64,000 nt of DNA from Pseudonocardia cypriaca (GCF_006717045.1 NZ_VFPH01000002.1:2604001-2668000); one strand, 5' to 3'; shown: positions 26,315 to 37,913, counted from the stretch's first letter. Notes: generated from the letters alone by a model not told the origin. Program-made: numbers and translations.

Positions 26315-27967
26315 CAGCTGGGCGGTGGCGGCGCGGCGCAGCTTGCCCGACGGCGTCTTGGGCAGCGTTCCCGGACCGAGCACCACGACCTCGGCGGGCC
26401 GCACGCCCACGGCGGAGACCACCCGGCTGATCACGTCCTTGCGGATCAGCTGCTCGGCCTCGGGGTCGCCGGCCTTGCGCGACTCGACGGCCACCGTGAA
26501 GGTCTCGCGGTGGCGCCCGCCGTCGCCGCCCGCCAGCACGCGGACGGCGACCACGTTGCCCGCGCGCACGTTCTCCGCGGTCGCGGCGGCGCGTTCGATG
26601 TCGGTCGGGTAGATGTTGCGGCCGCCCATGATGATCACGTCCTTGCGGCGGCCGCAGACCACGACGTCGCCGTCGGCGACGTAACCCTCGTCGCCGGTGT
26701 CCAGCCAGCCGTCGGCGTCCTGGGTGTCGACCGGGCCGTCGACGGTGAGGTACCCGGGCGTCACGGAGTCGCCGCGCAGCTGCAGCACGCCGACCTCACG
26801 CTCGCCGAGCACGCGCCCGTCGTCGCCGACCGCGCGGGCCTCGATCCCCGGCAACGGCGGGCCGAGCCGCGGGAACCGACGCGCGGGGGCGTCGCCTGCC
26901 GGCACCGCGCGGCGGTGCGACTCCAGCTGGTCGGCGTCGATCGTGTCGACCTGCAGACCGGTCTCGACCGGCGCGAACGACACCCCGAGCGCCGTCTCCG
27001 CCATCCCGTACGCCGCGAGCACCGACTCGGGTCGCAGCCCGAACTTCGCACCCGCACTGGTGAACGCCTCGACGGCGTCCGGGTCGATCGGCTCTGCACC
27101 GTTGAGGGCGATGCGCAGCGTCGAGAGGTCGAGCGACCCCTCCTCGGCCCGTGCGAGCTGGCGACCCAGCACCGCGTAGGCGAAGTTGGGCGCCGCGGTG
27201 ACGGTGCCCCCGTACTTCGAGATGAGCTCCGCCCACAGCAGCGGCCTGCCCAGGAAGTCGGACGGCGTGACCGTCACGAGCTCCAGGCCGGTGGTCATCG
27301 GCACGGTGAGGAACCCGACCATCCCCATGTCGTGGAACAGCGGCAGCCACGACACCATCACGTCCCGCTCGACGTCGAGCTTCGAGGCCTCGACCATCCC
27401 GGACAGGTTGGCGAAGAGGTTGCGGTGCGTGATCCGCACGGCCTTCGGCTCGGCGGTGGACCCGCTCGTGAGCTGCAGGAGCGCGGTGTCGTCCTCGGCC
27501 GCGACATCCGCATCCGGTTCGACGTCGCCGTCGCCGGCCAGGCCGTCGAGCGTCCGGAACGGGATGCCGCGCTCGGTGAGCACCGGCGCGAGAGCGTCGA
27601 ACGGGGCACCGAGCAGCACGAGCCGCGCGTCGATCATCCGCAGCACCGACACGGTGTCCTCGGCCCAGCCGGCGAGGTCGGTACGCGCGGTGGGCTGGTG
27701 CAGCATCGTGACGCTGCCCCCGCACAGCCACACCGCCTGCGCCGCGGGAGCGATCGACACCGGCTCGCCCGCGAGCACGCCGACCGCCGAGCCGTGCCCG
27801 AGGCCGGCCTGGTCGGAGGTGCCGGCGCGCAGTGCGGCCGCCATCCGGCGTGCGGTGACGTGCACCTGCGGCCACGTGTGCCGGACCGGGTTGTTCGGCT
27901 CTCCGGTCGTCATCCCGCGGGGCGAACGCGCGGCGGAGTCCAGCAACATCGCGAGGAACCGGGACAT
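26300..27967 (-). CDS. Acyl-AMP ligase / fatty-acyl-CoA synthetase-like (Pks16-type)
   Basis: 555 residues of the ANL superfamily. The P-loop is [17 protein letters not shown], followed by [13 protein letters not shown] (typical of fatty-acyl-AMP ligases), [23 protein letters not shown] and the C-terminal hinge [16 protein letters not shown] with the catalytic Lys near the end (KTPSGKLRR). It activates a long-chain acid as acyl-AMP, for transfer to CoA or a carrier. An orthologue (Rv1013) lies next to pth in M. tuberculosis. The ATG at 27967 is used; a GTG two codons upstream is equally placed. Confidence 0.87.
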   Translation of the reverse strand: MSRFLAMLLDSAARSPRGMTTGEPNNPVRHTWPQVHVTARRMAAALRAGTSDQAGLGHGSAVGVLAGEPVSIAPAAQAVWLCGGSVTMLHQPTARTDLAGWAEDTVSVLRMIDARLVLLGAPFDALAPVLTERGIPFRTLDGLAGDGDVEPDADVAAEDDTALLQLTSGSTAEPKAVRITHRNLFANLSGMVEASKLDVERDVMVSWLPLFHDMGMVGFLTVPMTTGLELVTVTPSDFLGRPLLWAELISKYGGTVTAAPNFAYAVLGRQLARAEEGSLDLSTLRIALNGAEPIDPDAVEAFTSAGAKFGLRPESVLAAYGMAETALGVSFAPVETGLQVDTIDADQLESHRRAVPAGDAPARRFPRLGPPLPGIEARAVGDDGRVLGEREVGVLQLRGDSVTPGYLTVDGPVDTQDADGWLDTGDEGYVADGDVVVCGRRKDVIIMGGRNIYPTDIERAAATAENVRAGNVVAVRVLAGGDGGRHRETFTVAVESRKAGDPEAEQLIRKDVISRVVSAVGVRPAEVVVLGPGTLPKTPSGKLRRAATAQLLRDR

Positions 27968-28010
27968 GGTCACCGAGCCTACGGTCTTTCGAGCACTAGC
28001 ATCGGAGCAC

Positions 28011-29351
28011 ATGTCAGAGCAGCTCGCGGCGTCCGTGGCCGCAGTCCTCCCCGGTGCCCGAGCCGACCTCGAGCGGCTGGTGCGGATCCCGAGCATCTGG
28101 GCCGACCCGGCCCGCGCCGAGGACACCCGGCGCAGCGCCGAGGCCGTCGCCGAGCTCGCCCGCGACGCAGGGGCGGCCGACGTCACGATCATCGCTGCCA
28201 CCGGCGGTGCGCCGGCCGTCGTAGCCCACTTCCCCGGCCCGGCCGGCACGCCGACGGTGCTGCTCTACGCCCACCACGACGTGCAGCCGACCGGCGACGT
28301 CGGCCGCTGGACTAGCCCGCCGTTCGAGCCGACCGAGCGCGACGGCCGCCTCTACGGCCGCGGCGCCGCCGACGACAAGGCCGGCGTGATGACCCACCTC
28401 GCCGTCCTGCGCGCATACGGCGGACGTCCGCCGGTGGGCGTCACGCTGTTCATCGAGGGCGAGGAGGAGTCCGGGTCGCCCACCCTCCCGGCACTGCTGC
28501 AGGCCCACAAAGACCTGCTGACGTGCGACGTCATCGTGATCGCCGACGCATCCAACCCGGCCGTCGACGTCCCGGGCCTCACCACGACCCTGCGCGGGCT
28601 CGTCGACGTCACCGTCGAGGTGGCGATGCTGGAGAACCCCGTGCACTCCGGTGTCTACGGCGGCCCGGTCGGTGACGCGCTCACCGCGCTCGTCAAGGCG
28701 CTGGCCACCCTGCACGACGCCGACGGTGAGGTCGCCGTGCCCGGGCTGGTGCACAGCACCTCCTCCGCCCCGGACCTCGACGAGGCCGTCTTCCGCTCCG
28801 ACGTCGGCCTGCTCGACGGCGTGCAGCTGCTCGGCAGCGGCACGATCCCGACGCGCGCGTGGGCCAAGCCCGCGGTCGCCGTGCTCGGGATCGACGCCCC
28901 GCGCGTCGCCGAGTCGTCGAACGTGCTGCTGCCACGCGCCCGCGCGCGCGTCGGCATGCGGCTCGCTCCTGGCGACGACGCGGTCAAGGGGCAGCGCGCG
29001 CTCGCCGAGCACCTCGAGGCGAACGTGCCGTGGGGCGCGCAGGTGACCGTCACGCTCGAGCCGGGGCGCGCCGAGCCGTTCACGATCGACGGCACCGGAG
29101 CCGCGTACGACGCCGCGCGGCGCGCCTTCACGGAGGCCTACGGCAACCCGGTGGTCGAGACCGGCATCGGCGGCTCGATCCCGTTCGTCGCGGAGTTCGC
29201 GCGCCAGTTCCCCGGAGCGGCGGTGCTGGTGACCGGCGTCGGCGACCCCGCGAGCCGGTGGCACGGCATCGACGAGAGCCTCGACGTCGCGATGTTCGGC
29301 CGTGCCGTGCTGGCCGAGGCACTGATGCTGGAGGAGCTGGCTCGTCGATAG
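28011..29351 (+). CDS. M20 family metallopeptidase (dipeptidase-like)
   Basis: 446 residues. Metal-site motifs of the family: [27 protein letters not shown] and [11 protein letters not shown], with a dimerisation insert from about residue 190 and late residues [20 protein letters not shown]20 enzymes cleave dipeptides or N-acyl amino acids in the cytoplasm with one or two zinc ions. It is divergent from the acyl-AMP ligase by 43 bases. It has no signal peptide. It ends near a strong hairpin shared with the converging TetR gene. Confidence 0.92.
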   Translation: MSEQLAASVAAVLPGARADLERLVRIPSIWADPARAEDTRRSAEAVAELARDAGAADVTIIAATGGAPAVVAHFPGPAGTPTVLLYAHHDVQPTGDVGRWTSPPFEPTERDGRLYGRGAADDKAGVMTHLAVLRAYGGRPPVGVTLFIEGEEESGSPTLPALLQAHKDLLTCDVIVIADASNPAVDVPGLTTTLRGLVDVTVEVAMLENPVHSGVYGGPVGDALTALVKALATLHDADGEVAVPGLVHSTSSAPDLDEAVFRSDVGLLDGVQLLGSGTIPTRAWAKPAVAVLGIDAPRVAESSNVLLPRARARVGMRLAPGDDAVKGQRALAEHLEANVPWGAQVTVTLEPGRAEPFTIDGTGAAYDAARRAFTEAYGNPVVETGIGGSIPFVAEFARQFPGAAVLVTGVGDPASRWHGIDESLDVAMFGRAVLAEALMLEELARR

Positions 29352-29369
29352 CGGCCGGCCGGTGCGCCG

Positions 29370-29407
29370 ACCGGCCCGCTGCCGCCGTCGGCACGGCAGG
29401 GGCCGGT
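29370..29407. terminator. Bidirectional hairpin terminator
   Basis: ACCGGCCC-CTGCCG pairs with CGGCAG-GGGCCGGT with a single bulged G and a 9-base loop, 18 bases after the M20 stop and between convergent genes. No T-tract is present. Confidence 0.65.
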
Positions 29408-29507
29408 CGCGCTGCGCGGGTCTCCCCCCGAGTCCCCCAACCCGATCCGCGCGTGACATCACGTTATGCGGCCGTGCGCGTCACCGGATCGGTCGAAAGG
29501 TTGATCC

Positions 29508-30065
29508 TCACCCCTCCTTCGGTCGGAGCCCGTCGCGCACCACGGCGAGCAACCGGTGCCGGACGTCGGGGTCGGGATCGGTCCGCACGGCGTGCAGCAG
29601 GCCTTTGAGCAGCGCGATCAGATCCTTGACGGACACGTCACGGCGCACACCGCCCGCCTCCTGCGCCTTCGCGAGCAGGACACCGAGCGCCTCGTGCACC
29701 TCGGCCACGGCCCCGGCCACCGCGTCCGCGCCCGCACCGCCGAACGCGTCCGGGAGATCGCGCTTGGCGAGCGCCTGCTCGGCCAGAGCGTCCAGGAACT
29801 CCGTGAAGGCGCGGGCCGGATCGGCCGCTTCCGCACGAGCGCGGGCGTCGGCGGCGAGCTCCTCGACGTTCGCGACCGAAACGGCCTCGAACAGGGCCTC
29901 CTTCGTCGGGAAGTGCCGGTAGACCGTGCCGGGCCCCACTCCCGCTGCGACCGCGATCTCGTCGAGCGGAACCGCGTAGCCCTGCTCGGCGAACGCCCGC
30001 CGGGCGGCGGCGAGCACGCGCTCCCGGTTGCGGCGGGCGTCGGCGCGCAGCGCTCGCTCAGCCAT
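29508..30065 (-). CDS. TetR family regulator
   Basis: 185 residues. A full HTH is seen (RRNRERVLAAARRAFAEQGY, then AVAAGVGPGTVYRHFPTKEAL). The C-terminal domain contains VKDLIALLKGLLHAV and belongs to the common AcrR/TetR type with GLRPKEG at the end. The ATG at 30065 is preferred over an upstream TTG. Divergent transcription from the NTF2-like gene at 30150 suggests it represses that gene and itself; the 84-base gap has no perfect palindrome that I can see. Confidence 0.9.
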   Translation of the reverse strand: MAERALRADARRNRERVLAAARRAFAEQGYAVPLDEIAVAAGVGPGTVYRHFPTKEALFEAVSVANVEELAADARARAEAADPARAFTEFLDALAEQALAKRDLPDAFGGAGADAVAGAVAEVHEALGVLLAKAQEAGGVRRDVSVKDLIALLKGLLHAVRTDPDPDVRHRLLAVVRDGLRPKEG

Positions 30066-30149
30066 GGTCGTTGCCAAGCGGGGCGCGCGTTCCGTATCGT
30101 CTAAGCGGGGTCACCGTTCCGATTCTAGTTCTGCAACAGGAGGGGTCAC

Positions 30150-30587
30150 ATGAGCCGTAGCCCGCGTGAGGTCGTGGAGGACGTCCGGCGCATGGTCGCC
30201 GGGGAGGGCGTGGTCTTCGGCGACCTCTTCGCCGAGGACGGGGTGCTGCGCTACCCCTTCGCTCCCCCCGGGATGCCCCGCGAGCTGGTGGGCCGCGACA
30301 CCATCCGCGAGTACCACAGCGCCGCCTCCGCCCGGCGGTCGCTGCTCGAGATGGAAGGCGTCGACATGCTCGTGCGGGACACCGACGACCCGGAGGTGGT
30401 CGTCGTCGAGATCGAGCACCACGGGTACTCGCACGGCATCGGAGGGCCCTACCGCTTCCGCGCGCTCGGGGTGGTCCGGGTCCGCGACGGTGAGATCGTG
30501 GAGTACGACGACTACATGGACCCGATCGCGATGGCGGCGATGCTCGGCCGCACCAAGGACCTGGTCGCCGCGCTCACCGCGGCCTGA
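30150..30587 (+). CDS. NTF2/SnoaL-like small protein
   Basis: 145 residues. It has the cone-shaped NTF2 fold pattern: VVEDVRRMVAGEGVVFGDLFAEDGVLRYPF, then VVEIEHHGYSHGIG and VVRVRDGEIVEYDDYMDP. Family members include ketosteroid isomerases, polyketide cyclases and scytalone dehydratase-like enzymes; the His and Asp residues could be catalytic, but no precise reaction can be assigned. AGGAGG sits 6 bases before the ATG. The divergent TetR is its likely regulator. Confidence 0.85.
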   Translation: MSRSPREVVEDVRRMVAGEGVVFGDLFAEDGVLRYPFAPPGMPRELVGRDTIREYHSAASARRSLLEMEGVDMLVRDTDDPEVVVVEIEHHGYSHGIGGPYRFRALGVVRVRDGEIVEYDDYMDPIAMAAMLGRTKDLVAALTAA

Positions 30588-30591
30588 CCGC

Positions 30592-32076
30592 TCACAGGTG
30601 GTGGGCCGACTCCCACAGCTGCGCCCACGGAACGCGCCTGCCCTCCAGCAGGTGGATCGGGGTGCCCTGTACCAGGTTGTTGACGCGCTCGTCGTTGTCC
30701 AGCCGACCCACCGCCGTCACGGTCTCGAACGCCGCGGCCACCGGTGACGGGTCGCCGACGAACACGACGGCACCCGAGTCCTCCGGCGGCGTGCCGAACC
30801 AGGCGGCGCCGCGGTGGAAGCTGAAGGACCGCAGCTCGGGCGCGAACCCCTGGACCGCCGAGTAGGTCCAGTAGTCACCGGTGACCACCACGGCGTCGCG
30901 CGCCACGTCCGGCGGTAGCGCGCGGTAGGCCGCTCGCACGTCGGCCACCACGGCGGGCCAGCCGATCTCGTCGAGCTGGAAGTTGCCGACCTGCAACGGC
31001 CGGTCGGCGTGCGCGGACACCGGCTGGACGGGCAGCACGTTCCCCATCAGGAGCGCGGCCGCGGTCAGGGCGTACACGGGCCACGTCGGAACCCAGCGCC
31101 ACCAGACCGCGGGCCGCCGCTGCTCGACGGACGCCGCGCCCGCGGCCCAGAGCAGCGGCAGCAGTCCGGCCACGTAGTACGGCCGGCCGCCTACCAGCAT
31201 GAACAGCAGGGCCACGCCGAGCGCCGTGACCCCGAGGAACCGGTGTTCGGGGGCCCGCAGGAGCCGGACGACACCGACCACGCCGAGCACCGAGCCGACG
31301 AGCAGCCCGGCCGCGAAGAACCCGAGCGGGAGGAATCCGAGCATCCCGCCCGCGTAGCCGCTCTCCCCCGCGACGACCCGCCCCATCTCCAGCTGGGGCC
31401 AGCCGTTGCGCGCCTGCCAGACGAGGGTCGGGATCGTCGTGAGCGCCGCGACCGCGCCGCCCGCCCACAGCGCCTGCCTACGCAACAGCTCCCGTGGCCC
31501 GCAGATGAACACGGCGACCACCGCAACCGCCCAGAACGCCACGATCAAGAACTTCGCCTGCAGGCCGACCGCAGTGACGATCCCGGCGGCGAGCAGCAGC
31601 CCGTCCGCGCGGGTGCGGAGCCAGCGGACCAGCAGGTACGTCACGGCGACCCAGACCAGCGGGTCGACCGTGGACGTGGCGAGCAGGTGGCCGGTGGCCA
31701 GGAACCCGGGCGAGACCGCCACCGCGCCCGCCGCCAGCAGCTGCGCCCGCCGACCGCCGCCGAACTCCCGCGCCAGGAGCGCGGCGAGCACCACCGCCGT
31801 CACGATCGCGAGCGTCGCCGGGATGCGCAGCACCGCAACGGAACCAGGGGCGAGGGTGTCCATCAGCAGCGCGATCAACGGCAGCAACGGCGGCTGGTCG
31901 GCGTAGCCCCAGTCCAGGTGGTGGCCCGCCGCCACGAAGTACAGCTCGTCGCCGAAGTACCCGTACCGGCCGCTCACGGCGGTCAGCACGAGTCCGACCG
32001 AGGCGGCGACGGCGAGCACGGGCCCGCGGGAGAACGCGGGCAGCACCCGCACCGGCACCTGCTGAACGACGGTCAC
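30592..32076 (-). CDS. GT39/ArnT-like membrane glycosyltransferase
   Basis: 494 residues with about 11 transmembrane helices followed by an extracellular domain. The first loop carries FGDELYFVAAGHHLDWGYADQPPL, with the acidic pair and aromatic pattern of the PMT_2/GT39 clan. Such enzymes use polyprenyl-phosphate sugars on the outer face of the membrane to modify proteins, lipids or glycans. The donor is not known. The GTG start is placed where the first helix begins. It differs from the true Pmt at 56258. Confidence 0.82.
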   Translation of the reverse strand: MTVVQQVPVRVLPAFSRGPVLAVAASVGLVLTAVSGRYGYFGDELYFVAAGHHLDWGYADQPPLLPLIALLMDTLAPGSVAVLRIPATLAIVTAVVLAALLAREFGGGRRAQLLAAGAVAVSPGFLATGHLLATSTVDPLVWVAVTYLLVRWLRTRADGLLLAAGIVTAVGLQAKFLIVAFWAVAVVAVFICGPRELLRRQALWAGGAVAALTTIPTLVWQARNGWPQLEMGRVVAGESGYAGGMLGFLPLGFFAAGLLVGSVLGVVGVVRLLRAPEHRFLGVTALGVALLFMLVGGRPYYVAGLLPLLWAAGAASVEQRRPAVWWRWVPTWPVYALTAAALLMGNVLPVQPVSAHADRPLQVGNFQLDEIGWPAVVADVRAAYRALPPDVARDAVVVTGDYWTYSAVQGFAPELRSFSFHRGAAWFGTPPEDSGAVVFVGDPSPVAAAFETVTAVGRLDNDERVNNLVQGTPIHLLEGRRVPWAQLWESAHHL

Positions 32077-32160
32077 GCGATCGACGCTAGGGCGGCCGCG
32101 CGCGGAGCGACTCGATCGATCGGTTGACCCACCCGTCCACCGGCAGCCGGGCGAGCGGCC

Positions 32161-32296
32161 CGACTCGCCATGCCCGGACGCCCGACTGGCCGCGCCGGAA
32201 CGTCGGACTCGCCGCGCTGGAACGTGGGACTCGCGCCCGCGAGGGTGAGTCCGGCATCGAGCACGGCGAGTCCGGCACACCGACACGGCGAGTCCG
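32161..32296. repeat. 22-bp-phased GACTCGC array, four units facing three (E1)
   Basis: GACTCGCC-type cores at 32162, 32184, 32206 and 32228 are exactly 22 bp apart, facing GAGTCCGG-type cores at 32247, 32268 and 32290 (spaced 21 and 22). Units on each arm are about 22 bp and vary between copies (one has GACTGGCC). This is the longest array in the window and lies between the MFS gene (downstream of it) and the GT39 gene (its upstream region). Confidence 0.85.
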
Positions 32297-32298
32297 CC

Positions 32299-33552
32299 TC
32301 ATCCGTTGCGCGCGGCGACGACGACCATCGGTACGACGGCCAGCGCCAGGAGGCCGCCCCCGAGGGCGAGCACCGGGAATCCGGCAGCGGCGACGACGAG
32401 TCCCGAGACCATGCCGCCGCCGGCACCGGCGACCGCGATGACGACGTCGACAAGTCCCTGGGTCCTCGCCCGGGTGGCCGGCGGCGCGACGTCGGTGATG
32501 ATCGCGGTGCCGGTGACCAGGCCGAGGTTCCAGCCGAGACCCAGCAGCGCGAGGGCCACGGCGAGGAGTGCGACGGAGTCGTCGGGGGCGCTCGCGGCAA
32601 CGATCCCGGCGGCCAGCAGGGTGAACCCGGCCGCAGTGGCGATCGCGGGGCGGTTGTAGCGGTCGACGAGCCAGCCGGCCAAGGGCGACGGCAGGTACAT
32701 GGCACCGAGGTGGACGGCGATGACCATCCCGGTCGCGGCCGTCCCGTGGCCGTGGTCGTGCATGTGGATCGGGGTCATCGTCATGATCGCGACCATCACC
32801 AGTTGGGTGAGCGCCATGACCAGCGCGCCGACCAGCAGTTCGGGACGATGCGCCCGCAGGCTCGGCCGGGTGCCGGGCTGCCCGTCCGCCACCGCCTGCC
32901 GCCCGGCTTCGAGGGACCGGGCCAGCAGCAACGGGTCGGGCCGCAGCCAGACGAGCAGGACGAGGGCTGCCATCGCGTAGGCCACGCCGGCGAGCAGGAA
33001 CGGCCCGGCCAGGTGGGGAACGCCGAGGGCGCGCGCCAGGTCGCCGGTCGGCGCCGCGAGGTTGGGGCCGACCACGGCGCCGAGGGTGGTGGCGACCAGC
33101 ACCGTGGACACGGCGCGAGCACGGCGGGTGGGGGCGGCCAGATCGGCTCCGGCGTAGCGGGCCTGCAAGGTGGTGGCCATGCCGACGCCGTAGACGAACA
33201 GCGCCAGGAACAGCAGGAGGGGTTGCTCGGAGATCGCCGCCACGATGACGCCCGCGCTCCCGACGGCCCCGGCCAGGTACCCGGCAGCGAGACCGGGGCG
33301 GCGCCCGTGGGAGTGCGAGAGGCGCCCCACGACCACAGCGCCCAGAACGGAGCCGGCGGTACCCAGGGCGCTGGGCAGGCCGGCGAGGCTGGTGGAGTCG
33401 AGCATGTCCTGCGCGAGCAGGGAACCGACGGTCACCCCGGCGGCCAACCCCGCACCGCTGAGGACCTGGGCGACGCCCAGGACGATCAGACTGCGGCGCT
33501 GCGCGGGAGACCCGCGGAGATCGTCGATCGCGGCACGGGCGTTGGCCGTCAC
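32299..33552 (-). CDS. MFS transporter (paralogue of 9955)
   Basis: 417 residues, about 12 helices. It shares with the transporter at 9955 the stretches ATVLVATTxGAVVGPNL, MTxTPIHMHxHG-type, SPLAGWLVDRYN and GLGWNLGLVTGTAI. The start at GTG 33552 has GGGAGGA 8 bases upstream and is preferred over a GTG at 33603 that overlaps the preceding stop. It follows the MBL-fold gene closely, and the two probably form an operon controlled by the CGNR regulator transcribed in the opposite direction. Efflux of a toxic compound processed by the MBL protein is an inference. Confidence 0.87.
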   Translation of the reverse strand: MTANARAAIDDLRGSPAQRRSLIVLGVAQVLSGAGLAAGVTVGSLLAQDMLDSTSLAGLPSALGTAGSVLGAVVVGRLSHSHGRRPGLAAGYLAGAVGSAGVIVAAISEQPLLLFLALFVYGVGMATTLQARYAGADLAAPTRRARAVSTVLVATTLGAVVGPNLAAPTGDLARALGVPHLAGPFLLAGVAYAMAALVLLVWLRPDPLLLARSLEAGRQAVADGQPGTRPSLRAHRPELLVGALVMALTQLVMVAIMTMTPIHMHDHGHGTAATGMVIAVHLGAMYLPSPLAGWLVDRYNRPAIATAAGFTLLAAGIVAASAPDDSVALLAVALALLGLGWNLGLVTGTAIITDVAPPATRARTQGLVDVVIAVAGAGGGMVSGLVVAAAGFPVLALGGGLLALAVVPMVVVAARNG

Positions 33553-33599
33553 CGGCGAGTTCCTCCCTGGAGCGTGGTCCGCTCGGCGCGTCCGACCCG

Positions 33600-34391
33600 T
33601 CACCCGGGCTCGCCCAGGTCCAGGCGGTCGGCCAGGCCGGCGGCGGCGAACGCGGCCACCAGCTCGTCGCGGCCCTCGCTGTAGTGGTCCCAGCCCTCGT
33701 AGTGGACGGGAACCACCCGGCGCGCCCGGAGGATCGTGGCGGCCTCGGCGGCCTGGGCGCTGTCGAGGACGATCGGTGCCCCGTCGAAGAGGACGGGAAG
33801 GCGCGGAGCTCCGGCGAAGAGGATGGCCGTGTCCACCGGCCCGAAGCGCTCGGCGATCTCAGTCACCGCCTCGAGCGAGGCGTTGTCGCCGCTGACGTAG
33901 ACCGTCGGCAGGCCCTCCCCCGTCAGGACGAACCCGACCACCTCGCCGGTGACGGGTTCGACCTCCGCGCGTCCACCCGGCCCGTGGACGGCGGGCACGC
34001 CCGTCACGGTGATCACGCCGCCGGCGGGGCGGTCCAGCTCGATCGTCTCCCACTCGGCCAGCCCCGTAGCCCGGTCCCCCAGGCGCTGCGCGCCGCCGGG
34101 GGTGGTCAGGGTGAGCGGGATGTCGGCGAGCAGGGCCCGACCGGCGGTGTCGAGGTTGTCGGGGTGCTCGTCGTGGGAGAGCAGGACCACGTCGATCCGG
34201 CCGAGGCCGGCGGGGCCGCCGGCAGCGGGCGCAGTCTTGGTCAGGATCGTGCGCCCGTCCCTCTCGTAGCCGCCGGGAGCGTCGAACGTCGGATCGGTCA
34301 GGAACCTCAGCCCGCCGTACTCGAAGAGCGCGGTCGGGCCGCCGAAGACGCGGACCGGGAACTGAACGGTGGTCGGGCCAGCAGAAGCCAC
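33600..34391 (-). CDS. MBL-fold metallohydrolase (UlaG/RomA-like)
   Basis: 263 residues. Features of the UlaG-like group: TALFEYGGLRFLTDPTFDAPGGY, LLSHDEHPDNLD (a metal motif in the position of HxHxDH, here HDEHPDN), VPAVHGPGGRAE, YVSGDNASLEAV and PVHYEGWDHY. The group includes lactonases and phosphodiesterases; here the substrate is unknown. The GTG start has GAGGAG 7 bases upstream and belongs to the palindromic region at 34400-34454. It is the first gene of the MBL-MFS operon. Confidence 0.85.
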   Translation of the reverse strand: MASAGPTTVQFPVRVFGGPTALFEYGGLRFLTDPTFDAPGGYERDGRTILTKTAPAAGGPAGLGRIDVVLLSHDEHPDNLDTAGRALLADIPLTLTTPGGAQRLGDRATGLAEWETIELDRPAGGVITVTGVPAVHGPGGRAEVEPVTGEVVGFVLTGEGLPTVYVSGDNASLEAVTEIAERFGPVDTAILFAGAPRLPVLFDGAPIVLDSAQAAEAATILRARRVVPVHYEGWDHYSEGRDELVAAFAAAGLADRLDLGEPG

Positions 34392-34399
34392 GGGCGAAC

Positions 34400-34454
34400 T
34401 CCTCACGGATGGTCTTCGAGTTATCCGTGAGGAAGCTAGGCGGTTCTCACGGAT
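34400..34454. promoter_or_regulatory. Triple operator-like repeat CTCACGGAT
   Basis: TCCTCACGGAT (34400-34410), its perfect complement ATCCGTGAGGA (34423-34433) and TTCTCACGGAT (34444-34454) fill the divergent region between the MBL and CGNR genes. The first pair is an 11-bp inverted repeat with a 12-bp gap. The left arm overlaps the MBL ribosome-binding site, so a bound regulator would block that operon. Confidence 0.7.
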
Positions 34455-34479
34455 GAAAGCAAGCCGTACCATGAGAAAC

Positions 34480-35082
34480 ATGAGCCCGACTGCGACGGCC
34501 GAGCCCGCGCTGCCGCCCGCACCGGGCGCCGAGCAGTACCTCGCGCTCGATTTCGCCAACAGCGCGATCGCGCTGCCCGGCGGGCAGTTCGTCGATCTCC
34601 TCGGCAGCCCCGCGGCGGCCAACCGGTGGCTCGCGGAACGCGGTCTCGCCCCGGCCGACGCCGGGGTGCAGGAGATGTGCGTGACACAGCTGCGGTCGCT
34701 GCGCGAACACGTCAAGGCGTTGTTCGCCGCGCGCGTCGCCGCACTTCCCGCCTTGCCCGCGGCCCTGTCAGCCGTCAACGACGCGCTGACCAGGGTCCCC
34801 ACGGCCGCCCTGCTGTTCTGGGACGAGAAGGACGGCCCCTACCGCGCCGCGCCGTGTCCCACCAACGAGATCCTCGACCACGCTCTCGCGACCCTCGCAG
34901 CGAACACGGCCGACCTGCTCACCGGCCCCGACGCCGAGTGCCTCGCCTGCTGCGACGCCACGCCGTGCAACCGCTACCTGCTCCGCCGCCGCCGTCGCCA
35001 GTGGTGTTCCACCCGCTGCGGCGACCGCGCCCGCGCTGCCCGCGCCTACGCCCGGCGGCGCAACCACCCCGGGCCGGGATGA
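34480..35082 (+). CDS. CGNR zinc-finger/ABATE-domain regulator
   Basis: 200 residues. The N-terminal ABATE domain (YLALDFANSAIALPGG, LREHVKALFAARVA) is a ligand-binding-like helical module; the C-terminal CGNR zinc finger is seen in CLACCDATPCNRYLL and RQWCSTRCGDRARAARAYARR. Proteins of this family act as stress-linked transcription regulators. I use the ATG at 34480 because those at 34453 and 34471 lie in or next to the repeat cluster; none has a strong Shine-Dalgarno. It is likely to regulate the divergent MBL-MFS operon. Confidence 0.87.
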   Translation: MSPTATAEPALPPAPGAEQYLALDFANSAIALPGGQFVDLLGSPAAANRWLAERGLAPADAGVQEMCVTQLRSLREHVKALFAARVAALPALPAALSAVNDALTRVPTAALLFWDEKDGPYRAAPCPTNEILDHALATLAANTADLLTGPDAECLACCDATPCNRYLLRRRRRQWCSTRCGDRARAARAYARRRNHPGPG

Positions 35083-35115
35083 CGAGCGCGCGGCCGGCCC
35101 GAGCCGCCCTGCGAT

Positions 35116-36887
<1,772 letters not shown>

Positions 36888-36888
<1 letters not shown>

Positions 36889-37853
36889 CAGGCACGCACC
36901 GGCGGCCAGGCGGTGGGCGGCGGCGGCATGGTCGGTGGATCGTGGTCGACGACGCGGGCGCCGGGCACCGGGCCGTGCGCGATCCGGACCGTGCGGCACA
37001 CGCCCACGCCGGCCAGCTCGGTGGCGACGTCGAGGGCCGCCTCGGCACTCGTGCACAGGAAGGCGCAGGTCGGACCCGAGCCGGACACCAACCCGGCGAG
37101 CGCGCCTGCCGCCACGCCTGCGCGCAGCGTGCGGCGCAGCTCGGGGGCCATGGTGACGGCCGCCGCCTGCAGGTCGTTGCCGAGGCTGAGCGCGAGCTGG
37201 CGCGGATCACCGCCCGCCAGCGCCTCCAACACCGGCTCCACCGGCCGCTCCGCGGGCGTGCTGTCGCCGCGCAACCGGTCGAGCTCGCGGAACACCGCGG
37301 GCGTCGACAGGCCCCCGCGGTGCAGCGCGATCACCCAGTGCTGGGTGTGCCGCGACAGCACCGGGACGATCTGCTCGCCGCGTCCGGTGCCCACGGCCGT
37401 GCCGCCGTAGAGCGCGAACGTGACGTCACTGCCCAGCTCGGCGGCGAGCACCGACAGCTCGTCCCGGGTGAGATCGAGCTTCCAGAGCGTCGAGAGCCCG
37501 ACCAGCGCCGCAGCCGCATCTGCGCTGCCACCCGCCATCCCGCCGGCGACGGGGATGCCCTTGCGCAGCACCAGCCGCACGTCCGGGTCGCGGTCGGCCT
37601 TCTCGGCGAGCACCTGGACGGCCCGCCAGGCGAGGTTCGTCTCGTCGGCGGGCACCTCGGTGACCCCCTCGCCGTGCACCTCGATACCGGGCGCGTCGCT
37701 CGCCGCGACCGTGACCTCGTCGAACAGGCTCACCGCGTGGAAGACGGTGACGAGGTCGTGGTAGCCGTCGGCGCGCAGGGGGCCGACCGCGAGATGCAAG
37801 TTGATCTTGGCAGGCACACGCACGGTGACCGGTGGTGGGACGGCGGCGAGCAC
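36888..37853 (-). CDS. ispE: 4-diphosphocytidyl-2-C-methyl-D-erythritol kinase
   Basis: 321 residues of the GHMP kinase family. [21 protein letters not shown] is the substrate-binding N-terminus, [17 protein letters not shown] the ATP-binding glycine/serine loop and SGSGPTCAF the third motif. It phosphorylates CDP-ME in the non-mevalonate isoprenoid pathway. The GTG start is 77 bases downstream of repeat array B3, which separates it from ksgA. The gene shares the ksgA-ispE order of mycobacteria. The C-terminus ([15 protein letters not shown]) is proline-rich. Confidence 0.95.
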
Positions 37854-37913
37854 CGGTCAACCCTACGTGCGTCCACCCAGGACGTGCCGTGCCCCGCCTC
37901 GCACGCACCCACA

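Noticed and set aside
32161..32296. CRISPR-like array
   Set aside because: Units are 22 bp with short variable parts, arms face each other and no cas genes are present.
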